Positions 34,686 to 42,889 of a DNA stretch of 64,000 nt are shown here, piece by piece. Every line of letters begins with the position of its first letter. The first letter of the stretch is position 1. Made by a program: the position numbers and the translations under genes. Location: NCBI GenBank assembly GCA_002471275.1, contig DKPQ01000023.1:1-64000 (forward strand), given 5' to 3'. The notes under the pieces were generated by a model that was given only the letters and a program-made list of their open reading frames with translations, was not told where the DNA came from and did not search any database. The stretch is from Flammeovirgaceae bacterium UBA7330. Its GTDB lineage: Bacteria > Bacteroidota > Bacteroidia > Cytophagales > Cyclobacteriaceae.

Positions 34686-35248
34686 TGCCCGAGACGTCGG
34701 ATATTTTTTTATTTAACAAGGTAAAAAACGGTGATACGGTCGCCTTTGAAGAAATATTCAGGCGCTATTACAACGACCTGGCCAGGTATTGTTTTACGCT
34801 GGTAAGAGATGAAACCATAGCCGAAGAGATCACACAGGAGGTTTATATCTATTTGTGGGAAAAGAAAGATAATATTGAGATTTCTTCTTCATTAAAATCC
34901 TACCTGTTTTCGGCCATCAGAAATAAATCAATCAACTACATAAAATATGAATTGCCCAAACAGCGGATACTGATAGATATCTCAGACACAGTGTTGGTGG
35001 AGGGGACAGTATTTCATGAAAAAAATGACATTAAAAGACTTAAGAAAAAAATTCAGGTATCGATCAATCAACTGCCTGAAAAATGTAAACAGATTTTTTT
35101 ATTAAGCAGATATGGGGGAATGACTTACAAAGAGATTGCTGAAGATCTTGACCTTTCAGTGAAAACTGTAGAGAATCAGATGAGTATAGCTTTGAAAAAA
35201 TTGAGAGATTTATTGGAGTCTGATTTAAAAAATTATCTAAATGAATGA
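34685..35248 (+). CDS. ECF-type RNA polymerase sigma factor (FecI/CarQ-like, Bacteroidota type)
   Basis: This 187-residue sigma-70 family member has region 2 (FEEIFRRYYNDLARYCF, ETIAEEITQEVYIYLWEKK) and region 4 (LPEKCKQIFLLSRYGGMTYKEIAEDLDLSVKTVENQMS), with no region 1 or 3. ATG 34685 is preferred over TTG 34682 and overlaps the preceding stop. It is followed by fecR and a TonB receptor carrying an STN domain, the classic cell-surface signalling order in which ligand binding at the receptor releases the sigma from FecR. Confidence 0.93.
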   Translation: MPETSDIFLFNKVKNGDTVAFEEIFRRYYNDLARYCFTLVRDETIAEEITQEVYIYLWEKKDNIEISSSLKSYLFSAIRNKSINYIKYELPKQRILIDISDTVLVEGTVFHEKNDIKRLKKKIQVSINQLPEKCKQIFLLSRYGGMTYKEIAEDLDLSVKTVENQMSIALKKLRDLLESDLKNYLNE

Positions 35249-35267
35249 AAAAGTTTAATTTAGTTTG

Positions 35268-35296
35268 GGGGTAAGTCACCTGTAACTTGACTTATA
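35268..35296 (+). promoter_or_regulatory. ECF-type promoter element, copy A (before fecR)
   Basis: GGGGTAA (35268-35274), 12 bases, then TTGACTTATA (35287-35296) ends five bases before the fecR ATG at 35302. Copy B at 39719-39747 has both boxes identical and the same spacing, plus TCA and C shared in the spacer. The -35-like and -10-like layout suggests the sigma factor's own promoter. The predicted transcript would be leaderless or nearly so. Confidence 0.55.
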
Positions 35297-35301
35297 GAAA
35301 C

Positions 35302-36195
35302 ATGAACAGATCATGGCTTGAAAAATACGACCAACCACAGACTCCTGGGAAGACTCCCAAAGATGAGTTTGACGCTTTTATCGAACTAAGCAGTGATCCC
35401 ACTGTGGTCTTCGATGAAGATAAAGCATGGGATCGGGTGAGTTCCCGTCTGTCGATGACTCCTGCTAAAAAACGTTTTGATTACTCAATTATTTTAAAGG
35501 TCGCTGCAGTTGTCGTGCTGGCAGCTTTCACCTTCCTGCTATATCAAGTATCGTTGACAGACAATCCGCAGCTTGTAGAGGTTACCACTACAGATGCTCC
35601 ATTGAATTATACGCTACCTGATGGTTCCACAGTCTACCTGGATGCAAATAGTACTTTATCCTTTCAGGAGGACTTCAATGAAAGGATAGTCACATTTGAT
35701 GGTCGCGGATTTTATGATGTGGTCAAAGGAGGTTCTACTTTCACGATTCAAATGCATGACCTGAGCGTGACTGTACTGGGCACGTCTTTTAGTGTAGAAA
35801 CTTCCGACAATCAGTTCAGATCTTTTGTAAAAGAAGGCCTGGTGCAGGTTTCTGATACGCACTCCAGTAGGATGGTTAAACCAGGTGAAATACTTACCTA
35901 TCAAAAATCTGATAAAAAGTTTGCCATAGCTGCAAATGACAACCCCAATATCCTTGCATGGAAAACCGGGAAGTTCATATTCAAAAACACGCCTTTTGAT
36001 GAGGTGACTGACAATCTGGAAAAGTATTATAAAGTGAATTTCCGCAATGCTCATCAATTTAAGGGTTGCCTGGTCACTGCAGAATTTGACCAGCAAGACC
36101 TCACGGAAGTTTTAGCCGTTTTAGGTGAAATACTAAACCTCGAATTCAAAATTTCACAGACCGAAGTAAAAACACTAGGAAAAGTCTGTAAGTAA
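35302..36195 (+). CDS. fecR: FecR-family anti-sigma factor with DUF4974
   Basis: This protein of about 297 residues from ATG 35302 has a cytoplasmic N-terminal region, one transmembrane helix (about residues 60-84, ILKVAAVVVLAAFTFLLY), a periplasmic FecR domain (LNYTLPDGSTVYLDANSTLSF, DGRGFYDVVKGG, LGTSFSVET) and a C-terminal DUF4974 (FKNTPFDEVTDNLEKYYKV). The N-terminus holds the sigma until the receptor signals. A TTG at 35287 could extend it by five codons but lies inside the promoter-like box. Confidence 0.92.
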   Translation: MNRSWLEKYDQPQTPGKTPKDEFDAFIELSSDPTVVFDEDKAWDRVSSRLSMTPAKKRFDYSIILKVAAVVVLAAFTFLLYQVSLTDNPQLVEVTTTDAPLNYTLPDGSTVYLDANSTLSFQEDFNERIVTFDGRGFYDVVKGGSTFTIQMHDLSVTVLGTSFSVETSDNQFRSFVKEGLVQVSDTHSSRMVKPGEILTYQKSDKKFAIAANDNPNILAWKTGKFIFKNTPFDEVTDNLEKYYKVNFRNAHQFKGCLVTAEFDQQDLTEVLAVLGEILNLEFKISQTEVKTLGKVCK

Positions 36196-36250
36196 ATATT
36201 AATTTTAAGCCTGATACATCGTTATCCATTCAGATAGCGCAGTTAATTAA

Positions 36251-38866
36251 ATGCTTAAAACTTTTACCAGGCTTTCCATTCTCTTGATGTTGCTGATTGT
36301 TGCCTATTCTGGTCAGGCACAAGGCAAAACCATGCCCAGGGGTTCGTATACCCTGGAGGAACTGCTTATTGTCCTTGATGAAGATTATAACCTGGCCTAT
36401 AGTTTAAATACAATTCCTGCATACACCAGGATCAACATCCCTGAAAACACCCCTTACGATAAGCTCTTTGAAATAATCACCCGTCAGACCAAGGTCTCAT
36501 TCAAAAAACAGGGCTCAGCATATATTGTCACATATGAAAAGTCCATTCAGCAAAGATTTGCACTTAAAGGATATGTGAGGGATGCAGAGACTGGCGAACC
36601 ACTGATTGGGTCTGCTGTTATTTTAGCTGGTACAAATCAGGGCGTAGTCACCAATAACTATGGATATTATTCTATCACGCTCCCCTCTGATACTTATCAA
36701 ATAGCCTGCTCTTTCATCGGATATAAGCCGGATACTCTTTCCTTAGATCTAAGCAAGCACTTAAGTCACAACTTCACTTTATCACTGAGGCCTTCGGAGC
36801 TGTCTGAAGTAACCGTGTCATCCCGGGAACCTGAGTACAATATCAAAAGTATCATCCCCGGGGTAAATACCCTAAACCTTCAAACAGACGGTCAGATCCC
36901 TTATTTTCTGGGAGAGGTAGATGTGCTTCAGGGTGCACTGCTGATGCCAGGGATACGTACCATAGGTGAGGATGCCAGTGGCATCAACGTCAGAGGTGGT
37001 GAGGTGGATCAAAACCTGCTTCTATTAGACGAATCGATCATTTATAACCCAAACCACTTCTATGGCTTAATCAGTGTATTTAATCCCGAGGCAGTCAATA
37101 GCATTGAAATCATGAAAGGTTTTATGCCTCCCTCTTACGGCGGTCGTGTTTCCTCTGTCATCACCATCAATCAAAAGGAAGGCAATGATGAGGAGTTCAG
37201 CGTAACTGGTGGTGTGGGTCTGGTATCGGCTCGCCTGATTGCCGAAGGTCCTATTAAAAAGAAAGTGAGCTCATTTATCATTTCTGCGCGCCAGTCTATT
37301 GCTGATCTTTCTGTTTTAGGGAATACCAGTTCCGGACTCAGCAGAAACACCGCCAACTTTCAGGATTTTAATACCAAGGTCAATTGGAAAATAAATCCCT
37401 CCAATACGATTCACCTGTCAGGCTATTTTGGTAATGACAGAAACCGAACCGGTTTCGATGCTGTAAGAAACTGGGGAAACAGGAATCTCTCAGTAAGATG
37501 GAACCATCTTTTTGGTCCCAGGTTATTTAGCAATTTCACCAATACGGTGAGTGAGTATTTTTACCGGGTTACCGATCCTCAGGAAGCTGGTTCATTTGTG
37601 GGCAGATCCAGTATCATTAATTATTCCTCAAAGGCTGATTTGGCCCTGTCCATTACTCCTCAACATGAAATCACATTCGGTGCCGGTACTATTTACCATC
37701 GGCTTTTACCGGGAGAACGGATTCCCTTTGATGAAAATGCATCGTCAAGACCCTTCTCTTTAGATACTGAAAATGCTTTTGAATCCTCCATCTACATTGG
37801 TCACGAATGGGAAATCGGAGAGAAATTCAGGACCCTCTATGGATTTAGGTATAGTTCTCTGTTAAACCTGGGGCCTGCCAGTGTATACACCTATGACCCA
37901 ACGCAGGAAAGGAATACCAGCAACATTGTGGATACTACAGTATTCGAGAAGGGCCAGGTAGTCAAGCACTACCATGGACTGGAACCACGGCTGTCAATGA
38001 ACTACAGCATCAACAAGGCCCAGGCCATCAAAGCCTCTTATACACGTACCTATCAATACCTACACCTGATCTCCAACACGGTGATCCCCTCTCCTACTGA
38101 CATCTGGAAGATCAGCGATCAGTATGTTCCCCCCACACGGGCCGACCATTATTCGCTGGGATTCTATCAAAACCTGAGCGACAACCTGCTTGAGACATCT
38201 ATCGAGGTCTATTACAAATCGCTTGACAACATCATTGAATACAAAAATGGTGCTAACCTGTTGTACAATCCAAACATGGAAACAGAGATACTTACCGGTG
38301 TAGGTAGGTCATATGGGCTGGAAATCTTCGCGAAGAAAAATCACGGGCGTTTTACCGGATGGCTGAGCTATACGCTTTCACGTGCAGAATTAAAGGTTGA
38401 AACGCCTTTTCCGGAACAAACCATCAATAATGGCAGGTATTTCCCAGCCAACCACCATAAGCTCCATGACATCTCCCTGGCCTCCATTGTACAGATTGGA
38501 AAAAGGTGGGCAGCATCGGGAACCTTCAATTTTAGCTCCGGAAGACCGATCACCCTCCCGGCTGGCAAGTATGAGTTTGAAGGAAACCTTGTGCCCCATT
38601 TCCAGGATAGAAACCAGAACAACCTACCCAGCTATCATCGCCTGGACCTCTCCGTGAAATGGAATGGAAAACAACTCAAAAAAGACGGATCCCCTAAACG
38701 CTACAAAGATTACTGGACCTTCGTTTTGTACAATGTGTATGGCAGAGCCAATGCCTATTCATTGATCTTCAGAAAATCTGAAACAGACTCAAATCTCACC
38801 GAAGCCATTCCTTTTACCATTTTTGATTCACCCATCCCTGCTATTACTTACAATTTTAAATTTTGA
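36251..38866 (+). CDS. TonB-dependent outer-membrane receptor with STN signalling domain
   Basis: This 871-residue protein has a signal peptide to about residue 23 (AYSGQAQG), an STN signalling domain (about 31-97, EELLIVLDEDYNLAYSLN), a carboxypeptidase-regulatory-like domain (about 100-170, FALKGYVRDAETGEPLIGSAV), a plug (about 205-310, PGIRTIGEDASGINVRGGEVDQNLLLLDE) and a 22-strand barrel ending in F (TYNFKF). STN domains contact FecR, so this receptor both imports a ligand with TonB energy and signals. The DUF4249 lipoprotein overlaps its end. The ligand is unknown: FecA-like iron complexes are possible, but no ligand genes are adjacent. Confidence 0.92.
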   Translation: MLKTFTRLSILLMLLIVAYSGQAQGKTMPRGSYTLEELLIVLDEDYNLAYSLNTIPAYTRINIPENTPYDKLFEIITRQTKVSFKKQGSAYIVTYEKSIQQRFALKGYVRDAETGEPLIGSAVILAGTNQGVVTNNYGYYSITLPSDTYQIACSFIGYKPDTLSLDLSKHLSHNFTLSLRPSELSEVTVSSREPEYNIKSIIPGVNTLNLQTDGQIPYFLGEVDVLQGALLMPGIRTIGEDASGINVRGGEVDQNLLLLDESIIYNPNHFYGLISVFNPEAVNSIEIMKGFMPPSYGGRVSSVITINQKEGNDEEFSVTGGVGLVSARLIAEGPIKKKVSSFIISARQSIADLSVLGNTSSGLSRNTANFQDFNTKVNWKINPSNTIHLSGYFGNDRNRTGFDAVRNWGNRNLSVRWNHLFGPRLFSNFTNTVSEYFYRVTDPQEAGSFVGRSSIINYSSKADLALSITPQHEITFGAGTIYHRLLPGERIPFDENASSRPFSLDTENAFESSIYIGHEWEIGEKFRTLYGFRYSSLLNLGPASVYTYDPTQERNTSNIVDTTVFEKGQVVKHYHGLEPRLSMNYSINKAQAIKASYTRTYQYLHLISNTVIPSPTDIWKISDQYVPPTRADHYSLGFYQNLSDNLLETSIEVYYKSLDNIIEYKNGANLLYNPNMETEILTGVGRSYGLEIFAKKNHGRFTGWLSYTLSRAELKVETPFPEQTINNGRYFPANHHKLHDISLASIVQIGKRWAASGTFNFSSGRPITLPAGKYEFEGNLVPHFQDRNQNNLPSYHRLDLSVKWNGKQLKKDGSPKRYKDYWTFVLYNVYGRANAYSLIFRKSETDSNLTEAIPFTIFDSPIPAITYNFKF

Positions 38867-39699
38867 TGAGGAGGTACTTAAATATCGGGATATTACTTGC
38901 TATCATCAGTGGTTGTAGCGATGAAATAGCACTGCCTGTACCTCAGGAAATCCTGGTAGTAGAAGGTTGGCTCACAGATCAGGATACTATACAGCAAGTG
39001 CGGATTTCAAGAACGGTAAGCTTTGAGTCAGAAAACTCCAGCACCACCGTGAGTCAAGCCAGTGTGCATATAAGAAGCAACCTGGAAAACTACGAACTCA
39101 TGCATACAAAGGACGGCATATATCAATCAGCGGTTGAATTTGCAGGTGTTGCCGGTAGATCATATTGGTTGGAAGTCTATCTGGAGGGACAATTGATTGC
39201 TTCCAAAAAAGAAGTGATGCGAACAGTTCCCCGCCTGGACAGTATCTACTTTGATTTTTTTGAACGGCAATCAGAGATTAATCCGCAATTGGAAGAGTTG
39301 GTGTACTATCCCATCGGATATTTCTCTGACAATGGAGAAGTGCAGAATTTCTATCGATGGAAATTTGAGCGAAATGGTATCCCATTCAATGAACCGGAAG
39401 ATATATTCATCCTGGAAGATCGCTTTCTAAACGGGTTAGACTCAATCAAAAATGAATTTACTGCATTTGAATACGAACTCAGTGATACCATTTCAATTGA
39501 ACTTCAGGAGATCTCCTTTGATGCTTATAACTACCTGCGATTGTTGAGATTACAAACCACCTCCCTGGGTACCAGAAGTGGAACTACGCCCTCTGTGGTT
39601 CGTGGAAACATGGTAGATTCTTCAAATCCAGCCAGTCTGGTTCTGGGTTATTTCGGTGTGATCTCCACAACTTCAGACACCCTGGTAATAAATCCATAA
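38866..39699 (+). CDS. DUF4249 surface lipoprotein, partner of the TonB receptor
   Basis: This 277-residue lipoprotein (ISGCSD, Cys about 17) has a beta-sandwich-like start (LPVPQEILVVEGWLTDQD, VRISRTVSFES) typical of DUF4249, which regularly follows TonB receptors of this STN type in Bacteroidota. It is probably the receptor's lid or ligand-capture component. ATG 38866 overlaps the receptor stop by one base; a TTG at 38863 is less likely. Confidence 0.85.
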   Translation: MRRYLNIGILLAIISGCSDEIALPVPQEILVVEGWLTDQDTIQQVRISRTVSFESENSSTTVSQASVHIRSNLENYELMHTKDGIYQSAVEFAGVAGRSYWLEVYLEGQLIASKKEVMRTVPRLDSIYFDFFERQSEINPQLEELVYYPIGYFSDNGEVQNFYRWKFERNGIPFNEPEDIFILEDRFLNGLDSIKNEFTAFEYELSDTISIELQEISFDAYNYLRLLRLQTTSLGTRSGTTPSVVRGNMVDSSNPASLVLGYFGVISTTSDTLVINP

Positions 39700-39718
39700 A
39701 TCTTTTAAAGATTCTTTA

Positions 39719-39747
39719 GGGGTAACTCAACGTTTCCTTGACTTATA
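39719..39747 (+). promoter_or_regulatory. ECF-type promoter element, copy B (before a 38-aa peptide)
   Basis: GGGGTAA (39719-39725), 12 bases, TTGACTTATA (39738-39747), then five bases to the ATG at 39753. It has identical boxes, spacing and ATG distance to copy A at 35268-35296. It marks the small peptide genes as candidate members of the same sigma regulon. Confidence 0.5.
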
Positions 39748-39752
39748 TACAA

Positions 39753-39869
39753 ATGGTCAAAAAACTCATCATATTGATGTTAGCAATTTTCATTGTTTTG
39801 TTCGGGATCACACTTTCAGGCAGTAAGAAAAGATCCGGAAACAAAGACAATGAATTCATTTTTAATTAA
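39753..39869 (+). CDS. 38-residue single-span membrane peptide
   Basis: This 39-codon gene begins MVKKLIILMLAIFIVLFGI and then TLSGSKKRSGNKDNEFIFN: one hydrophobic helix (about residues 4-22) followed by a basic/polar tail. It has an ATG five bases after the promoter-like element and its stop overlaps the next ATG by one base (TAATG). No family is recognised. Supported by codon structure and the conserved upstream element rather than homology. Confidence 0.6.
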   Translation: MVKKLIILMLAIFIVLFGITLSGSKKRSGNKDNEFIFN

Positions 39870-40057
39870 TGAATATCATGGTACTAAAAAGAAGCAAAAT
39901 CTCAAGAGGAATTGGACGCCTCATCAAGAGAAAGGAAGTTAATCACTTCGAAAGTGTTGCCAATATCTTCCAGGAAGATCCTACAAACAGATATAAATAC
40001 CTGGAATCATTCACACAAGCGCAACTGAATGAAATAGCTAACAATAAGTTAGCTTAA
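39869..40057 (+). CDS. 62-residue basic hypothetical protein
   Basis: This gene encodes 62 residues: a basic N-terminal helix (KRSKISRGIGRLIKRK) followed by an acidic helix (EVNHFESVANIFQEDPTNRYKYLES). Its ATG overlaps the stop of the 38-residue peptide. It is likely soluble or membrane-associated through the basic part. No family recognised. It belongs to the tail of the sigma-linked transcript and may be a real small protein. Confidence 0.5.
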   Translation: MNIMVLKRSKISRGIGRLIKRKEVNHFESVANIFQEDPTNRYKYLESFTQAQLNEIANNKLA

Positions 40058-40257
40058 TTTCTTTTCTCAACATTTACCCTCCTCGCATTTGAGGAGTTTA
40101 GGTTGTCCGAAAGCTTGAGGAGTTGGCTGGGCTTAATTTCATCAAAAGTGAATACTAGCTTAGCTCCTTTATGCGATTTTAAGAAGGCTTGAAAATCCTC
40201 CTGTGTACCAGAATGATAGCCATCTAAATACCATATCAAACCTTTGACTTTCTCCAC
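40054..40257 (-). CDS. Weakly supported hypothetical protein
   Basis: This minus-strand frame of 67 codons begins with GTG and overlaps the previous gene's stop by four bases. Its composition (WYLDGYHSGTQEDFQAFL, FDEIKPSQLLKL) looks protein-like but there is no ATG or family match, so it could be a remnant of a degraded gene. An in-frame stop lies nine codons upstream of the GTG. Confidence 0.3.
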   Translation of the reverse strand: MEKVKGLIWYLDGYHSGTQEDFQAFLKSHKGAKLVFTFDEIKPSQLLKLSDNLNSSNARRVNVEKRN

Positions 40258-40458
40258 TTCAACTAGTTTATTGGTAAATCAATTTAACCACTAAGACTTA
40301 CACTACGCGCTAAAACCATCAGCTTTTACGGTTTTCACTGATTTTATAAAATTAGTCCAATAAAAATATTTGGATACTTCTATTAACTTTAGGCGGGTCA
40401 ACTACTAACAACGAAATCTTGGCATCAACACCACCTATCAAATTCCACAAAGCAATCT

Positions 40459-41067
40459 TTAAAGCTCAGCAAATAAGATGTTTTTAAAATCTATGGTCAT
40501 GTCTCTTCCCGGGTGAAGCTGGAGCCCAACAGGTCCTTCTTCAATAGCTGTATCGGAGTAAAACTCCAGTACTTGCTCACCATTTAGCCAGATGGTATAT
40601 ACGCTACCCACTGCTTTTACCTTGATGGTATTCCAGTCATCCAGCTTCAAAAGGTTTTTGATATTGCTTGCTTCTACGGGATATCCTTTGCCTGGAATAT
40701 AGGGAGAACAAGTCATATCTCTTTTGAGAGAACCAGATTCTCCTATTTGTATCTGTTCCTTTTCTGTTCGAAGGAAAATCCCTGAATCAATTGTGCCATC
40801 GCCAAACTTAAAGTCTGCCTGGATGATAAAATCTTTGTATGATTCCTCAGTCCATAAAATAGACCCTTTTTGATCCGGACTACTTTTGGCGGTTAAAATC
40901 CCTTTATTCGCTGTCCACCAGATATTCCCTTCAGGTGCTACCCATCCAGCGAGGTCTTTTCCGTTGAAGATCTTCTTGAGCTTAGGATCTTTGACATTGT
41001 TTTGAAGTGCAAATGATGTAATTAAAGCACCAAGGATAAGAAAAACAGGAATTCTGGAGAATTTCAT
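40459..41067 (-). CDS. DUF1080 (3-keto-disaccharide hydrolase-type) secreted protein
   Basis: This 202-residue protein with signal peptide (to about residue 21, ITSFALQ) is a single DUF1080 jelly-roll: LKKIFNGKDLAGWVAPEGNIWW, SYKDFIIQADFKFGDGTIDSGIFLR, KAVGSVYTIWLNGEQVLEF, GPVGLQLHPGRDMTIDFKNI. The family is a concanavalin-like sandwich assigned to 3-keto-glycoside hydrolases and often found with surface sugar oxidoreductases. It is a probable periplasmic or surface sugar-acting enzyme. Confidence 0.88.
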   Translation of the reverse strand: MKFSRIPVFLILGALITSFALQNNVKDPKLKKIFNGKDLAGWVAPEGNIWWTANKGILTAKSSPDQKGSILWTEESYKDFIIQADFKFGDGTIDSGIFLRTEKEQIQIGESGSLKRDMTCSPYIPGKGYPVEASNIKNLLKLDDWNTIKVKAVGSVYTIWLNGEQVLEFYSDTAIEEGPVGLQLHPGRDMTIDFKNILFAEL

Positions 41068-41216
41068 GGGCTTATTTTTTAGTTGTTTAATGCATAAATC
41101 TACAAATATTTTACTGTATGAATCCCTTCTGAACTAGTCAAAATAATCAGAGCTAATGCATTTGTAGACAGCGTGAAATCTCGTAATTTTATTAGAGCAA
41201 TGTATGCTCAAGAAAG

Positions 41217-41576
41217 ATGGACCCAATAGCTGCCTATATCTCTAAATTTCCGATCCCCACACAAGATATTTTAAATAGGATCAGGTCGATCATAAAAAAC
41301 ATGGCTCCTGAGGCAGAAGAAAGTATCAGCTATGGCATGCCAGCATACAAAATCATGAAAAAGCCGTTGGTGTATTTTGGAGGATACCAAAATCATATTG
41401 GTTTTTATGCCACGCCATCAGGGCACACTGCGTTTGAAGTGGCTCTGTCAAAATACCCTCAGGGGAAGGGGTCTGTCAAATTTCCACTTAATCAGCCCAT
41501 TCCTTATGACCTCATCGCTGAAATCGTGGCTTACCGGGTAGAGGAGAATCTGGCCATGACTAAAAAAAAGAACTAG
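41217..41576 (+). CDS. DUF1801 domain protein
   Basis: This 119-residue cytoplasmic protein has the DUF1801 layout (YISKFPIPTQDILNRIRSIIK, SYGMPAYKIMKKPLVYFGGYQNHIGFYA), seen in small YdhG/Fra-like proteins. The function is not established for the family; proposals include frataxin-like iron handling. Its stop overlaps the convergent alginate-lyase gene by four bases. Confidence 0.8.
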   Translation: MDPIAAYISKFPIPTQDILNRIRSIIKNMAPEAEESISYGMPAYKIMKKPLVYFGGYQNHIGFYATPSGHTAFEVALSKYPQGKGSVKFPLNQPIPYDLIAEIVAYRVEENLAMTKKKN

Positions 41577-42751
41577 GGCAAGTCGTAAAAGCCAATGTGG
41601 TTGTCTTCCGAACCGATCTTCTTTAGAGCTTCGGTGTATACCTCCAACCTTTCAGGATATTGAAGTATGGCCTGCTCTACGAGCGGAACAATTCGTTCAG
41701 GCTGAAATTCCAGCACTTGCTCATATTCCCAGGCTTCAGGCGCCAATGCAAATGGCAATAAAAAGTCTACAGCTCGTCGGATCGCAGGATCATCTTCCCC
41801 GGGAATTTGCCAAAGGTCCACCCCTACTTTCTCGCCCAACATGGCAAGTAACATCAAGCTCTTCAGATTCATGGTACTATAATCCCAGGTTCTTGTCCTG
41901 GCCAGCTCCTCCGGCTGTCGCCCCTCAGCATCCACGTGCTCCAAAATTCGATCAGCAGAACCCTTTAGAATTCGTTTGGCTGTTGCTATATCCCCAACAG
42001 CAATAGCAAGGGAAGACACCTGTACATCATACCAGGTGCCGTGATTGTTCGGTCTGGTAAACTCTTCTTTTCCTAATTCGCTGGTTAAGAGCCAATCCAA
42101 GTAATCAGACATCCAGTTCTTCAATTGTTGCTGATCTTTTTCTCCCCATGCTTTGGAACTCCTGATCAGCATTTCGGCATCCATCACATTCGAAATGTCC
42201 CGCGTTTCGATGATCCCATAGCATCTACCATCCGCTATTCCTGGAACACCCTGCCCAAAATTAAGGTTTGGGTTCATGCGAGTACTGTCATTGATAAACC
42301 AGTGCCTTAAAACCTCGGCAGATTTGGCTGCATACTTCTCATCTTTGGTGATGTGATAAGCTAATCCGCAAACAAAAGCGATATCCTGAGTTACATTTAG
42401 GTATCTTTTATCAGTGATCCCGTGAACTTCAGGATTGACCAGCCCATCTCTTCGGATATATGGCAAACTATCCTCATTATCCGGATTCGGCCACCAGTAG
42501 ATACCCATACTCATGTAATCATGCTTATCACCACTGGGTGGAGTAAATGTCTTTTGGAGTACTGAATAGGGACCCTCGTCCATCAATTCATTGGCCGAAC
42601 TGATAATTGACTCCTTCAAGTCCTCCGGAATCATCAACGGCTGAGAGGACCAGATGAGTTGAAGGTCTTCTTGTTGCTGTTTCTTTCCTCCACAACCAAA
42701 AGTTGTTAGAGCCAACAAGGCAATCAAGTATGTATAGAAGGGTAATTTCAT
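41573..42751 (-). CDS. Alginate-lyase-family lipoprotein
   Basis: This 392-residue lipoprotein (TTFGCGG, Cys about 20) contains the helical (alpha/alpha) alginate-lyase domain. Motifs include the family signature RPNNHGTWYDVQ (around residue 235), NWMSDYLDWLL and YMSMGIYWWPNPD. Alginate-lyase-type proteins remove uronate residues from alginate or related polyuronides by beta-elimination; the substrate cannot be fixed here. It is divergent from a heparinase II/III gene across a 138-base shared promoter region. Confidence 0.85.
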   Translation of the reverse strand: MKLPFYTYLIALLALTTFGCGGKKQQQEDLQLIWSSQPLMIPEDLKESIISSANELMDEGPYSVLQKTFTPPSGDKHDYMSMGIYWWPNPDNEDSLPYIRRDGLVNPEVHGITDKRYLNVTQDIAFVCGLAYHITKDEKYAAKSAEVLRHWFINDSTRMNPNLNFGQGVPGIADGRCYGIIETRDISNVMDAEMLIRSSKAWGEKDQQQLKNWMSDYLDWLLTSELGKEEFTRPNNHGTWYDVQVSSLAIAVGDIATAKRILKGSADRILEHVDAEGRQPEELARTRTWDYSTMNLKSLMLLAMLGEKVGVDLWQIPGEDDPAIRRAVDFLLPFALAPEAWEYEQVLEFQPERIVPLVEQAILQYPERLEVYTEALKKIGSEDNHIGFYDLP

Positions 42752-42889
42752 TTTTTGGGCTTTTAAAAAACAATGGTAATAAATTTCGCCGGGTTCTCTA
42801 AATCGCAGACATAATCCTAATGTCTTATTTCGTATTATTTACTAATTTCCATTTTACTTTTAGTAGGACACATACAACCCAAAAAACCC

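Noticed and set aside
35287..35301. Longer FecR starting at TTG
   Set aside because: The TTG is part of the conserved promoter-like box and an ATG five codons later fits the repeated spacing.
40054..40257. Confident small gene
   Set aside because: Only a GTG start, no homology recognised and overlap with a neighbouring stop, so kept at low confidence.
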